Source: Bacteroidota bacterium (GTDB lineage: Bacteria > Bacteroidota > Bacteroidia > Flavobacteriales > Flavobacteriaceae). Taken from it: a stretch of 64,000 nt of DNA. The notes under the pieces were generated by a model. It did no database searches and was not told the origin of the DNA. It was given only the letters and a program-made list of their open reading frames with translations. The position numbers were made by a program, and so were the translations under genes. This document shows positions 1 to 9,167 of this stretch, one piece after another. The first letter of the stretch is position 1, and each line of letters begins with the position of its first letter. The DNA is taken from assembly GCA_947447375.1 (NCBI GenBank), contig CANFJB010000004.1, positions 120,136 to 184,135 of the forward strand. Direction: 5' to 3'.

Positions 1-1140
1 ATCAGCACATTTGAAGCAATTGAAAAAGGAAGCGGTAAAGTTCTGGCAAAATTTATGGCTGAAGCCAGAAGTAATTATGACATTGCCATTAAAGATTTAG
101 TTTATCGTCCTGGAGTTTCTCCATTGGAATTAATAACTACAGAAACTGCTTTAAAAGTGGGTCAATTCTTCAGCAATATCAGTAAAGACGTTCGTAAGAA
201 ATTTATAAACCAACGCCTAATTCAAATTTTAGAATTCCCAGTTTTATTCCTTGGTGCAAAACCTTCAGATACTCCATCATTTTATAGTTTTATGAATTAT
301 GCCGACTTTGGAATGGGAACTTGGCATCCTAAAACAGGTATGTACGATGTTATTCAAGGAATGGAAAGTTTGGCTTTGGAATTAGGAGTAAAATTTGAAA
401 CCAATTCCAATATTGAGAAAATAATCGTTGAAAATAAAAAAGCAGTTGCCTTACAAATCAATGGAAAAAGAATCGATGCTGATATTATTTTAAGTGGCGC
501 CGATTACCATCATACAGAAACTTTATTAGACCCGGAGTACCGAGCGTATTCTGAAAAATATTGGGAAAGCAAAACTTTCGCCCCTTCTTCCCTACTTTTT
601 TATGTAGGTTTCAATAAGAAGATAAAAAATATTTCTCACCATGCTTTGTTTTTTGATGTGGATTTCAATCAACATGCGAAAGACATTTATGACGAACCAA
701 AATGGCCTGACAACCCTCTTTTTTATGCGAATTTTCCTTCAATTACTGATAAAACAGCTGCACCTGAAGGAATGGAATCTGGTTTCTTTTTGATACCACT
801 AGCACCAGGAATTGAGGATACACCAGAACTAAGAGAAGCTTATTTTGATAAAATAATTTCAAGATTTGAGACATTAACTAAGGAAAATATAAAAGAAAAT
901 ATTATTTTTAAAGAATCTTTTTGCAAGCTAGACTTTGAAGAAGTTTATAACTCCTACAAAGGAAATGCATACGGAATGGCGAATACATTGTTACAAACAG
1001 CATTTCTAAGACCCAAACTGAAAAGTAAAAAGATAGAAAATATGTATTTTACCGGTCAGCTTACCGTTCCTGGACCTGGAGTTCCGCCAGCCTTAATATC
1101 AGGAAAATTAGTTGCCGAATTAATTGAAAAAAACCTATAG
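1..1140 (+). CDS. crtI: Phytoene desaturase (CrtI), 5' end outside window
   Basis: The reading frame is open from base 1, so the start lies upstream; 379 C-terminal residues are visible of about 490 usual for the family. CrtI is an FAD-dependent desaturase that converts phytoene to lycopene. The C-terminus carries the family FAD-binding signature (TGQLTVPGPGVPPALISGK, about 30 residues before the end), and the interior matches carotenoid desaturases (GMGTWHPKTGMYDVIQGME). The stop is 2 bp before crtB, so the two are co-transcribed. The ATG at base 55 is internal, not the true start. The missing N-terminus should hold the Rossmann GxGxxG motif. Confidence 0.95.
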   Translation: MSTFEAIEKGSGKVLAKFMAEARSNYDIAIKDLVYRPGVSPLELITTETALKVGQFFSNISKDVRKKFINQRLIQILEFPVLFLGAKPSDTPSFYSFMNYADFGMGTWHPKTGMYDVIQGMESLALELGVKFETNSNIEKIIVENKKAVALQINGKRIDADIILSGADYHHTETLLDPEYRAYSEKYWESKTFAPSSLLFYVGFNKKIKNISHHALFFDVDFNQHAKDIYDEPKWPDNPLFYANFPSITDKTAAPEGMESGFFLIPLAPGIEDTPELREAYFDKIISRFETLTKENIKENIIFKESFCKLDFEEVYNSYKGNAYGMANTLLQTAFLRPKLKSKKIENMYFTGQLTVPGPGVPPALISGKLVAELIEKNL

Positions 1141-1142
1141 TT

Positions 1143-1982
1143 ATGAAGAATCTTTTTGACCAAGTATCTTTTGATTGTAGCCGAAATGTTACAAAATCCT
1201 ACAGCACCTCTTTTTCTTCAGCGGTGAAAATGCTTGCGCCAAATATTCGTCAAGACATTTATAACATTTATGGTTTTGTTCGTTTTGCTGATGAAATTGT
1301 GGATAGTTTTCACGATTACAATAAGGAAGAACTTTTATTACTTTTTGAAAATGATTTAGAGCTTGCGTTGAAAAATAAGATTAGTTTGAATCCTATTTTA
1401 AATGCTTTTCAAAATACGGTGCACCAATATCAAATTCCAAAAGAATTAATTGATGCATTTATGAAAAGTATGAAATTGGATTTATCCAAAACAGAATACA
1501 AAACAGTTTCTGAATACAATGAATACATTTATGGTTCAGCAGATGTGGTAGGATTAATGTGTTTGAAGGTTTTTGTAAAAGGTGATGACTATAAATATGA
1601 TTTACTGAAAGAATCAGCAATGAGATTAGGATCAGCATTTCAGAAAGTAAATTTCTTAAGAGATTTAAAAGCTGATTTTGAGGATTTAAATCGCACTTAT
1701 TTCCCAAATACCGATTTGTCTAAATTAGATGAAAAATCAAAACTAAAAATCATCCAGGAAATTGAAGCCGATTTTGAAGCAGGTTACGAAGGTTTGATTT
1801 TACTTCCAATTGAAGCTAAATTCGGAGTTTACACCGCTTATTCCTACTATAAAAAATTACTTGCCAAACTAAAAAATACTCCCTCAGCAGAAATTAAAAA
1901 TACCAGAATTCGAGTTTCAAATTATCAAAAATACGGGCTTTTCGCCAAATGTTACTTTTCATACAAATTAAATATTATTTAA
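1143..1982 (+). CDS. crtB: Phytoene synthase (CrtB)
   Basis: Squalene/phytoene synthase family, 279 aa, close to the normal length. It condenses two geranylgeranyl diphosphates to phytoene, the first committed step of carotenoid synthesis. Both Asp-rich Mg-diphosphate motifs are present: DEIVD at residues 50-54 and RDLKADFED at 173-181. The start is 2 bp after the crtI stop and crtZ follows 11 bp after its end, giving the order crtI-crtB-crtZ. Confidence is high from motifs and context. Confidence 0.96.
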   Translation: MKNLFDQVSFDCSRNVTKSYSTSFSSAVKMLAPNIRQDIYNIYGFVRFADEIVDSFHDYNKEELLLLFENDLELALKNKISLNPILNAFQNTVHQYQIPKELIDAFMKSMKLDLSKTEYKTVSEYNEYIYGSADVVGLMCLKVFVKGDDYKYDLLKESAMRLGSAFQKVNFLRDLKADFEDLNRTYFPNTDLSKLDEKSKLKIIQEIEADFEAGYEGLILLPIEAKFGVYTAYSYYKKLLAKLKNTPSAEIKNTRIRVSNYQKYGLFAKCYFSYKLNII

Positions 1983-1993
1983 ATTAATCTATT

Positions 1994-2437
1994 ATGTGGA
2001 TTTATATTGTTGTCTTTTTCGCTACTTTTTTCTTTATGGAATTTATGGCTTGGTTTAGTCACAAATACATTATGCACGGATTTTTGTGGGTTTTACATGC
2101 TGATCACCATAAAAAGGACCACGATTCTTGGTTTGAAAGAAACGACTTGTTTTTTATTTTCTATGCCGTTGTCAGCATGGGGTTTTTCTTCCTTTGGAGA
2201 TATGAAATTTTCGATTTAGGACTAGCGGTTGGATTAGGTATTTTTGCCTACGGTTTGGCTTATTTTATTGTTCACGACATTTTTATTCACCAGAGATTTA
2301 AATTATTTAGAAATGCAAATAACGTCTATTCAAGAGCGGTGAGAAGAGCACACAAGATGCACCACAAACATACAGGTAAAGAAGATGGCGAGTGTTTTGG
2401 TATGTTATTAGTCCCTTTTAAATACTTCAAAAAATAA
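1994..2437 (+). CDS. crtZ: Beta-carotene hydroxylase (CrtZ type)
   Basis: Small membrane di-iron hydroxylase of the fatty acid hydroxylase superfamily, 147 aa. All four histidine clusters are visible: HKYIMH (23-28), HADHH (35-39), HDIFIH (94-99) and HKMHH (120-124). Hydrophobic segments lie at about 3-20 and 52-92. CrtZ adds the 3-hydroxyls to beta-carotene, giving zeaxanthin, the common yellow pigment of flavobacteria. It is the last gene of the crt operon, and an intrinsic terminator follows its stop. No lycopene cyclase is visible here; it may lie elsewhere. Confidence 0.93.
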   Translation: MWIYIVVFFATFFFMEFMAWFSHKYIMHGFLWVLHADHHKKDHDSWFERNDLFFIFYAVVSMGFFFLWRYEIFDLGLAVGLGIFAYGLAYFIVHDIFIHQRFKLFRNANNVYSRAVRRAHKMHHKHTGKEDGECFGMLLVPFKYFKK

Positions 2438-2465
2438 AAAAAGCGTTCCAATTAGGAACGCTTTT
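2438..2465 (+). terminator. Intrinsic terminator after crtZ
   Basis: Perfect inverted repeat AAAAGCGTTCC / GGAACGCTTTT with a 5-nt loop and a T-run, 1 bp after the crtZ stop. It can also work in reverse for the convergent DUF4252 operon ending at 2488. Confidence 0.9.
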
Positions 2466-2487
2466 TCATTATAACCAAGTCAGAATA

Positions 2488-3024
2488 TTACTTTGAAATC
2501 ATTTGCTGTAATGGTTTCAATTGTTCTAAATCTACATTAGCATTTTTTAGAACCGACATCAATGACAAAATCCCTGTAGGATTCATATCTTTTCCCAAAA
2601 CTCTAATGACAGCAAAACCATTTTCCTTATTGTTTGCATAAAATACAAATTCGTCTATATGCTCATCATCACCAACAAAACTTACAGAAGCGCCATCTTT
2701 TCCAGATCCAAACTTCATTAATTCTTGGTATTTCTCTTCTTTCAATATTTTGCCAACTTTAACTTTCTCTGATTCGAATTCTGCTTTGTTGCTATCATTT
2801 AATTTAAAAGCTAGAATATTTACTTTTTCAAATGATTTTAAAGCTGCATTTTCTTCAGAAGATAATTTCGAACTATCAATATTCAACATGTTTGGTGATA
2901 AATCCAAAGCAACAAAGTTCTTGTTTTCTGTTTTTTCTACGAAGTACTTCTGTAAAGATGGCTCGTCGTTACAGCTTGAAAATAAAGCGCTTACAACAAT
3001 CAATAAACCTAAAATACGCTTCAT
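2488..3024 (-). CDS. DUF4252 family lipoprotein
   Basis: 178 aa with a lipoprotein signal peptide (LLIVVSALFSSC, lipobox Cys about residue 18). The body matches the DUF4252 family, small secreted proteins of Bacteroidota with no known biochemical function. It is the last gene of a four-gene reverse cluster (sigma factor, membrane protein, DUF4252, DUF4252), 5 bp after the preceding DUF4252 gene, and probably arose by tandem duplication with it. Expression control by the linked ECF sigma factor is inferred from position only. Confidence 0.8.
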   Translation of the reverse strand: MKRILGLLIVVSALFSSCNDEPSLQKYFVEKTENKNFVALDLSPNMLNIDSSKLSSEENAALKSFEKVNILAFKLNDSNKAEFESEKVKVGKILKEEKYQELMKFGSGKDGASVSFVGDDEHIDEFVFYANNKENGFAVIRVLGKDMNPTGILSLMSVLKNANVDLEQLKPLQQMISK

Positions 3025-3029
3025 AACTA

Positions 3030-3560
3030 CTATTTTTTACCTTTAGTTGCTTTTTTCAACTCATCGCCACCAGGAAGTCTCATTTTATCTGTAAGTACTG
3101 AGATTTCATCCAAATCAAAATCACCGGTTAACGACATTAAAACGGTTTCATTTCCTTTTGAAGTTCCTTCCATAAACATTAATAACTCTTTAATTTGAGA
3201 GTCTTTTGCTCCAGATCTTACTAAGATTTTAATATTCTTTCCACCATCGTTAATTCGCATTAACTCTTCTAATCCTGCAGATTTTGTGTACTTGTCAGCA
3301 GTAGCTTTCATTTCAGAAGTTACTCTGGTGCTATTGGTAGTAAATACTTTTAAATTGTCTAACTTTTTAATTAAATTCAAATAAGGCTGCGCTGATTTAT
3401 CTGAAGCGTCCACTTTAACTTTGCTCATTAATTCAAACATTTTTTTGTTTACAATGATTGAAGTAACGTCATCTTGACCGTCAAATTTATCAAATGCTAC
3501 TTGACCATAAAAAGCGGTTGGCAACACACTAAACATCAATACTAATACTAATTTTCTCAT
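3030..3560 (-). CDS. DUF4252 family secreted protein
   Basis: 176 aa with an N-terminal signal peptide (VLVLMFSVLPTAFYGQ, cleavage about residue 20) and no lipobox Cys, so probably periplasmic rather than lipidated. It ends with a basic Lys-rich tail. The core, with a stretch on threonine and serine residues around 70-90 and FDLDEISVLTD near the end, resembles its neighbour at 2488-3024 and the DUF4252 family. It sits 13 bp after the membrane protein gene in the same operon. Function unknown. Confidence 0.8.
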   Translation of the reverse strand: MRKLVLVLMFSVLPTAFYGQVAFDKFDGQDDVTSIIVNKKMFELMSKVKVDASDKSAQPYLNLIKKLDNLKVFTTNSTRVTSEMKATADKYTKSAGLEELMRINDGGKNIKILVRSGAKDSQIKELLMFMEGTSKGNETVLMSLTGDFDLDEISVLTDKMRLPGGDELKKATKGKK

Positions 3561-3573
3561 GATTTCTATTTGT

Positions 3574-4020
3574 TTATTTTGTTTTAAAAATTAATTCTTT
3601 TGAGTTTTGAAACTCGTTAATATAAGACACACTTTCAATTCCTACATTTACATTTTTAGACAACATCGAAAGTGCTTTTTGTGTAGCTTCAAAAGCGGCT
3701 TCTGGACTATCATAGGTCCCTAAATCATTCGGTTCTTGGGGTTGATGTAAATAGGTAAAAGTGCTAATTCCAAGTAAAACTACAACTGAAGCTGCAATTG
3801 ATAACCACGCAACATTACGTTTTTTAGCTTGTAGCGGAATCGTTTGCTTAAACTGCTGTTCTTTCGCTTTTGAGAAATACCCAAATAAAGGTTTGTATTG
3901 TTCCAAATGCTGCGCAACATCTGATGAAGAAAAGTAATTTTTCAATTCTTTTTCTTCTAATACACTGGTTTCTCCTTGAAAATATTTTTCTAAAATAGCT
4001 TCTATTCTATTTAATTCCAT
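3574..4020 (-). CDS. Single-pass membrane protein, putative anti-sigma partner
   Basis: 148 aa from the ATG at 4020; an ATG two codons earlier at 4026 is possible. There is a soluble N-terminal part of about 70 residues, one membrane segment at about 71-90 (WLSIAASVVVLLGISTFTYL) and a periplasmic C-terminus. The gene overlaps the end of the ECF sigma gene, implying translational coupling. N-in single-pass proteins encoded directly after an ECF sigma factor are often anti-sigma factors. I do not see a defined anti-sigma domain, so that role is inferred from topology and position. Confidence 0.7.
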   Translation of the reverse strand: MELNRIEAILEKYFQGETSVLEEKELKNYFSSSDVAQHLEQYKPLFGYFSKAKEQQFKQTIPLQAKKRNVAWLSIAASVVVLLGISTFTYLHQPQEPNDLGTYDSPEAAFEATQKALSMLSKNVNVGIESVSYINEFQNSKELIFKTK

Positions 4021-4516
4021 AATCATTTGTTTTTAACATAAACGCTCTTATCGTTTTCCTTGCTCTTGACAAAGCAACTCGTATCGCCGTTTCATTCATA
4101 TCCATTATTTTGGCAATCTCCTCAAATTCATATTCTTCAATATCTCGCATTTGAATAATGAGTTTTTGTTGTTCTGGCAATTCTTTAATCGCTTTTTCAA
4201 CCCAATTCAAACTATCTTTTGCTTCCAATTGGTTTTCTAAACTTGGCTCTCTGTCAATATAATTATCGTGAACCAATTTTAAATTTCCCGATCGCTTCGC
4301 TTTCAACTGATCCAAACAATAATTTTTGGTCATTGTCATTGAAAAAGCTTCGATACTTTTATAAGAATCTAGGTTCTCTTTGTTATTCCATAATTTCAAT
4401 ATCACCTCCTGAGTAGCATCTTCCGCCTCTTCTGTACTAACCAATAGCCGTTTAGCAAGACGAAAAAGTTTGTCTTTAAATGGCGCAATTAATTTTACAA
4501 AATCATTTTGAGTCAT
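4007..4516 (-). CDS. RNA polymerase sigma factor, ECF (sigma-70 family)
   Basis: 169 aa, typical ECF length. The region 2 helix (AEDATQEVILKLWNNKENLD, about 31-50) and region 4 helix-turn-helix (FEEIAKIMDMNETAIRVALSRARK, about 131-155) are clear. It directs RNA polymerase to a small regulon. The downstream overlapping membrane protein and two DUF4252 genes are probable regulon members or regulators. No target promoter can be assigned from this window. Confidence 0.93.
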   Translation of the reverse strand: MTQNDFVKLIAPFKDKLFRLAKRLLVSTEEAEDATQEVILKLWNNKENLDSYKSIEAFSMTMTKNYCLDQLKAKRSGNLKLVHDNYIDREPSLENQLEAKDSLNWVEKAIKELPEQQKLIIQMRDIEEYEFEEIAKIMDMNETAIRVALSRARKTIRAFMLKTNDYGIK

Positions 4517-4691
4517 TGACTTATTTTAAGGCTGTTATAAAAGGAAGACGAGGATGGATTAATTTTGTTACAATATACAATAAAAAATATACAATGGCAT
4601 TGACAATGGTAATGGCAAATTCAATAACAATAAAAAAAATATAAGAAAATACCTTTTCAATTGGCCTATAGCCTATTGCCTGCTGCTTATG

Positions 4692-6614
4692 CTAAAATAA
4701 AATATTTATTCCAAGTTTATAATTTCTACCGCGGGTGCTATATCCTATATTTTCAGTGAAATTAGCATTTAATATGTTGTTAACACTTGCAAATAAATTG
4801 AATCTGTTTTTAATAATTTTGAAATTACCCATCACGTTCACTAATTGATAGGAATCCAATTGAACCGGAACAGTTTCATAGGTTCCACCGTCAAAAAAAA
4901 CGTCTTTTCGGGAATCAACGTATTGATAAGATAAATTAAAAGTTGCCTTGTCGGAATAATCATAATCTATAGAAACATTTGCCTTGTGCTTTGGAATCAA
5001 CCTTTTCAAGGGCTCTTCAACTTCTGTAAAAGTATAATTGGCTTTGAACTTTAATTTATTTGTAGCAACATAAGAAAACATCGACTCAATTCCTTTTGTA
5101 TTATAGGAACCATCACTATTTACATAATTGGAGGCAAAAGTAACAGGATCGGTATAAAAACCAATTGAATTTTTTTCTTCTCTATAAAAACAAACGGTGT
5201 TGAATTGGATTTTCTTTTTTAATAACTCTTTTTCAAACCCAAGTTCTATCGTATTGTTCTTTTCAGGTGTCAATGCTAAATTCCCATAAGGCGAAAATAA
5301 TTGGTACAAACTCGGTGTAATATAGGCAGTGCTGTAGGAAGCAATTAATTTTAAATCAATATTCGATATTGAATACGATGGATTAATGTTATAAACTGAA
5401 TAATTGTTATAAATAGAATGTTTGTCATAACGGGTACCAGCATTGATATTCAAACCAAAATCAGAGTTATATACTGCAGTAACATAAGTGTCAAACCAAT
5501 TGAATTTAGCGTTTTGCTTAGCAATTAGTTCTGCTTGAGAATCCATTTCGTTGAATTGAAATTGGGTTCCTAAAATTAGAAAAAATTGATTGGAGAAATT
5601 GTATTTATTAAAGGCATCGATAGTAACCGACTTGGAAATATAACTACTATTATCAATAGAATTTGACCAAGTATTCAATGAAGTATAGTATCTTTCATTT
5701 ATTGAAAAACCTGAATTCAAAACCAATTCTCCATTTTTGTATTTGTATTTTGGAGAAAATCCAAATCGGAATTGCTGTGTTTTTGCAACATTTAAAGGTG
5801 TGTCTGCAGAAGTGAAATTATCATAAAATCCATCGTAGTTGTTTTTGATCTTATCAAAATTGGTAAAGAAATCAAATGAGAATTTGGTATTTGGCTTAAA
5901 GTAAATTTTCATTAAAGCTGAAATCTTTGAGAATTGATCGGGTTCAAAATTGTTGCCTTGCGCTTCAGAAATTCCTTTGGTTTCAACGCTATTAAACATC
6001 GCTAAATAATTCATTTTTCCAATAGTCCCATTCAAACTAACCCCTTGATTGAAATCTTGAGGGCGGTAATTCACTTTATCGGCAGTGGTTTGTGTTCCCA
6101 AGCTAAAATAGGTATTACCTGTTAAATTCTTTTTACTGGCTTTTTTCAAAGTAATATTGATTACCCCAGTCGCAGCTCCAGAACCATAAAGTGTACTCGC
6201 AGCGCCTTTCATAACCTCAATACTTTCCACTTGCTCTGCAGAAATATATCGTAAATCGTATTCTAAATTCACTCCAGAAGCATCGGTTACAGGAACTCCG
6301 TCAATTATAATTAAAGTTTGATGATTTCGGCCACCACGAATGTAGGTTCCAAGATTTTTACCGCCGCTACTCTGATTTCCATTAATTTCTACTCCTACAA
6401 CTGTACTTAAAATAGAAGCAATAGATTGCCCTGGTTTTTTAGCTAATTCATCAGCGGTAATTTTTACAATTACCTTTCCTGATTTTTCTTTCGCTAACGC
6501 AAATTTCGAGTCGGAGATTACGACTTCTTTTAATTGATTTTCAACTTCTTGCGCATAAGTAGTCATACAAAACAACAATGCAAATACACCAAAGTGAATT
6601 ACTTTTTTCTTCAT
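4692..6614 (-). CDS. btuB: BtuB-like TonB-dependent receptor (cobalamin uptake)
   Basis: Outer-membrane receptor, 640 aa. I place the start at the ATG at 6614, which begins a clear signal peptide (KKKVIHFGVFALLFCMTTYA). The open frame extends further upstream only because it runs into the riboswitch. The plug domain follows (SGKVIVKITADELAKKPGQS, then RGGRNHQTLIIIDGVPV and VESIEVMKGAASTLYGSGA), and the rest is a beta-barrel ending in aromatic-rich strands (NYKLGINILF). The cobalamin riboswitch in its leader and BtuF/BtuC-like genes across the divergent region point to B12 or a related corrinoid as substrate. Confidence 0.92.
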   Translation of the reverse strand: MKKKVIHFGVFALLFCMTTYAQEVENQLKEVVISDSKFALAKEKSGKVIVKITADELAKKPGQSIASILSTVVGVEINGNQSSGGKNLGTYIRGGRNHQTLIIIDGVPVTDASGVNLEYDLRYISAEQVESIEVMKGAASTLYGSGAATGVINITLKKASKKNLTGNTYFSLGTQTTADKVNYRPQDFNQGVSLNGTIGKMNYLAMFNSVETKGISEAQGNNFEPDQFSKISALMKIYFKPNTKFSFDFFTNFDKIKNNYDGFYDNFTSADTPLNVAKTQQFRFGFSPKYKYKNGELVLNSGFSINERYYTSLNTWSNSIDNSSYISKSVTIDAFNKYNFSNQFFLILGTQFQFNEMDSQAELIAKQNAKFNWFDTYVTAVYNSDFGLNINAGTRYDKHSIYNNYSVYNINPSYSISNIDLKLIASYSTAYITPSLYQLFSPYGNLALTPEKNNTIELGFEKELLKKKIQFNTVCFYREEKNSIGFYTDPVTFASNYVNSDGSYNTKGIESMFSYVATNKLKFKANYTFTEVEEPLKRLIPKHKANVSIDYDYSDKATFNLSYQYVDSRKDVFFDGGTYETVPVQLDSYQLVNVMGNFKIIKNRFNLFASVNNILNANFTENIGYSTRGRNYKLGINILF

Positions 6615-6696
6615 TAAACAGTAAAATAATCTTAATAAAATGGGGAGAAAAGTATAGAATTTACCATACCCAAACCTTTTTTCCCGAAAGTTTGAT

Positions 6697-6953
6697 ACTC
6701 GACGTAATAGGCAGGTCTCCTGGCTTGCGTCTTGTTGTTGACCTTCCCATTCCATTTTAGATTTCTTATTTTTGATTTAAGATTGAAAAAATCTATAATC
6801 TAAATTCAAAATCTACAATTAAAACAGTGGTTTTGTAGATAACAACAAGCTGATTAGCTTACAGTTGCGGGAACAGCACAGGATTTATGATTAAATTCAT
6901 TCACCTGTTTCCCTTTTAATGCTATTTTAAAATTTAAAACAGCAACCTTAATA
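6697..6953 (-). promoter_or_regulatory. Cobalamin (AdoCbl) riboswitch
   Basis: Read on the minus strand, this leader has the conserved cobalamin riboswitch core: a GGGAAACAGGTGAAT segment followed by CTGTTCCCGCAACTGTAAGC (about 6856-6912), and downstream the B12 box GCAAGCCAGGAGACCTGCC (6711-6729). It lies directly in front of the BtuB-like receptor start at 6614. High AdoCbl should repress the receptor. Exact 5' and 3' limits are approximate. Confidence 0.95.
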
Positions 6954-6958
6954 CGCCA

Positions 6959-6966
6959 CAAATATA
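6959..6966 (-). promoter_or_regulatory. -7 promoter box for the riboswitch-btuB transcript
   Basis: TATATTTG on the minus strand fits the Bacteroidota -7 consensus TAnnTTTG. It lies about 6 nt upstream of the first riboswitch helix, so the transcript would begin almost exactly at the riboswitch. Confidence 0.65.
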
Positions 6967-7110
6967 GGGTTTTGATTCCATTAATTTAATATTATTTCAA
7001 ATCAGGATTTATTATATACAAATAGAAATCATTAATACATAACTTAAAAAAAAATAAAAATAATTTTTACTGCTATAATCTTTTGATTATCTTTACTTTA
7101 AATTACAGTT

Positions 7111-7971
7111 ATGAAAAAAATAATATTACTTATATTACTTTCTAATTTTGTTTTAGCACAACAACCAGATGTTGAAATAAGATTGGTAAATTCAAACGTT
7201 GGTTCATCTATAACTTATAACCAAAATCAAGTTAATGAATATACCGCATCAAACGATTCGGGAATAAATGCTATATTAAATTCCTACGGTGTTCGTAGTT
7301 ATATTATTAAAGGAGGACACCCCTATCAACCATACTCTGGAAGAATAATAAGTATTGCTGGCGTTTTTCCACAACAGTTTGTAAATGATTTATTAGCTTA
7401 TACTAGCGTAGTAGAGTCTGCCCGCGTTTCTGATAAAAGTTATTTTAGCGATGCACTAAACATTAAATTAGTTAATTTGAATATTGGAACACCTGTTGGA
7501 TATAATGGAAATATAGTTGTCACAAACAATACTTCCTTAAATCAAATTTTTCAAAATTATAATGTATTTTATTTTACTCAATTATTCCCAACTTCAACTT
7601 CAAATGTGAATTTACGTATATACACCGCAGTATGTAATTGTAATGCAAATTCATTGAAAGCTGATTTAAACAATTTAATTTCAGTTATAGAAAGCACCAA
7701 TAACGTTGGTTCGACATACCTTTCTAACAATCAATTTGAAAAATCTAAGACTACAATTTCACCAAATCCATTTATAAATGTTTTCTCTATCGAAACCGAA
7801 GAAGTTATTTATAAATATTCTATTTTTGATTCAACAGGAAAACAAATCGTAAGTACTTCAAATAAGAATGAATTGGATTACCAAGTTTCAAAATTGCAAA
7901 CTGGTTTTTATATTCTAAATCTTAACTTTGAAAATGGAAAATCTTCAAATTATAAATTGGTAAAAAAATAA
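7111..7971 (+). CDS. Secreted protein with two tandem repeat domains and T9SS sorting domain
   Basis: 286 aa. A signal peptide (about 1-16) is followed by two related segments, about 21-105 and 116-198. Each begins with a variant of (R/K)LVN-N-(V/I)G and contains a YN-N motif and a -Y-V- segment, so the region looks like an internal duplication. Residues about 212-286 form a type A T9SS C-terminal sorting domain (SPNPF start, LQTGFYILNLNFENG, YKLVKK end), which targets proteins to the cell surface or outside. The repeat domain is not one I recognise. It sits between the btuB leader and btuF, but no direct link to B12 is shown. Confidence 0.85.
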   Translation: MKKIILLILLSNFVLAQQPDVEIRLVNSNVGSSITYNQNQVNEYTASNDSGINAILNSYGVRSYIIKGGHPYQPYSGRIISIAGVFPQQFVNDLLAYTSVVESARVSDKSYFSDALNIKLVNLNIGTPVGYNGNIVVTNNTSLNQIFQNYNVFYFTQLFPTSTSNVNLRIYTAVCNCNANSLKADLNNLISVIESTNNVGSTYLSNNQFEKSKTTISPNPFINVFSIETEEVIYKYSIFDSTGKQIVSTSNKNELDYQVSKLQTGFYILNLNFENGKSSNYKLVKK

Positions 7972-7995
7972 ACTCTAGCTTACAAGAGATTAATT

Positions 7996-8003
7996 TACAT
8001 TTG
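7996..8003 (+). promoter_or_regulatory. -7 promoter box upstream of btuF-like gene
   Basis: TACATTTG matches TAnnTTTG, 20 nt before the ATG at 8024. No riboswitch lies between it and the gene, so this transporter pair is not visibly under the same B12 control as the receptor. Confidence 0.5.
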
Positions 8004-8023
8004 TAAGATCATTGAAGTAATTT

Positions 8024-9166
8024 ATGAAACCCAATTTTTTATACTCTTTCGCAATTTTGTTACTACTATTCCTTTTTGGATGCAAACAAAACGAAACAAA
8101 CGAGAAAACTAAAATTTCGGCTGTAGCCAATAGCGTAAAGTATGCCAAAGGACTTGAATTGTATCATTACAAAGGGTTTACAGTAATGAAAGTGACCAAA
8201 CCTTGGCCAGAAGCCACCAAAGGTTTTACCTATATTTTAAAAGAAAAGAATGGAATTGTTCCTGATAGCTTGAAAGAATTTACAGTAATTTCAGTGCCTA
8301 TTCAAACTATTGTGGTGACCTCAACCACTCATATTCCTGCCCTCGAAATGCTGGGTGTCGAAAATACCTTAATCGGATTTCCAAGTACCAACTTTATTTC
8401 ATCTTCCAAAACTAGAAAACGAATTGACGCTGGAAAAGTTCACGAAGTGGGTGTCAATGAAAGTTTGAATACCGAAGTTTTAATCGATATGAAACCAGAT
8501 GCGATTGTGACTTTTGGTATCAACAACAACAATTCTACTATTGATAATTTGAAGAAAAGCGGATTGAATGTATTAATTAATGGTGATTGGACCGAGCAAT
8601 CTCCGTTAGGAAAAGCCGAGTGGATTAAGTTTTTCGGTGCTTTGTATAATTTAGATACCGAGGCCAATACCCTCTTCACTTCCATTGAAAGCAATTACAA
8701 CAACGCATTGGCTTTAGCTAATAAAACTACTATAAATCCAACTGTTATAAGTGGAGCGTTGTACCAAGATCAATGGTATGTTCCACAAGGACAAAGCTGG
8801 GCTTCGATATTTTTAAGAGATGCCAAAGCCAACTATTTATGGAAAGAAACTAAAGGATTTGGGAGTTTGAGTTTGCCATTTGAAAAGGTATTTGAGAAAG
8901 GACAAAATGCTGAATTTTGGTTAGCTCCAGGTGATTTTTCTTCGCTTAAGCAAATGAGTGAAAGCAGTTCTCATTATACTGAATTTGCAAGTTTTAAAAA
9001 TAAAAAAGTATATTCGTATGCGGTAAATAAAGGACCAAAAGGTGGGATTGTCTATTTCGAATTTGCTTCTGCCCGCCCCGATTTGGTTTTGAAGGATTTA
9101 ATAAAGATATTTCACCCTGAATTACTTCCAAACTACAACCCTTTTTTCTTTAAAAAGTTAGAATAA
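8024..9166 (+). CDS. btuF: BtuF-like substrate-binding lipoprotein
   Basis: 380 aa with a lipoprotein signal and lipobox Cys at residue 20 (LFLFGC). Class III (helical-backbone) ABC solute-binding fold of the metal-chelate/B12 type: STTHIPALEMLG and VLIDMKPDAIVTFG are the usual landmarks of this family. It would hand corrinoid or an iron chelate to the permease encoded immediately after. B12 is favoured over iron-siderophore because of the riboswitch-controlled receptor close by. Flavobacterial homologues are usually annotated simply as ABC transporter substrate-binding protein. Confidence 0.85.
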   Translation: MKPNFLYSFAILLLLFLFGCKQNETNEKTKISAVANSVKYAKGLELYHYKGFTVMKVTKPWPEATKGFTYILKEKNGIVPDSLKEFTVISVPIQTIVVTSTTHIPALEMLGVENTLIGFPSTNFISSSKTRKRIDAGKVHEVGVNESLNTEVLIDMKPDAIVTFGINNNNSTIDNLKKSGLNVLINGDWTEQSPLGKAEWIKFFGALYNLDTEANTLFTSIESNYNNALALANKTTINPTVISGALYQDQWYVPQGQSWASIFLRDAKANYLWKETKGFGSLSLPFEKVFEKGQNAEFWLAPGDFSSLKQMSESSSHYTEFASFKNKKVYSYAVNKGPKGGIVYFEFASARPDLVLKDLIKIFHPELLPNYNPFFFKKLE

Positions 9167-9167
9167 A

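Noticed and set aside
6615..6755. N-terminal extension of the BtuB-like receptor frame to 6755
   Set aside because: The extra 47 codons are read from the riboswitch B12 box, and a proper signal peptide begins at the ATG at 6614.
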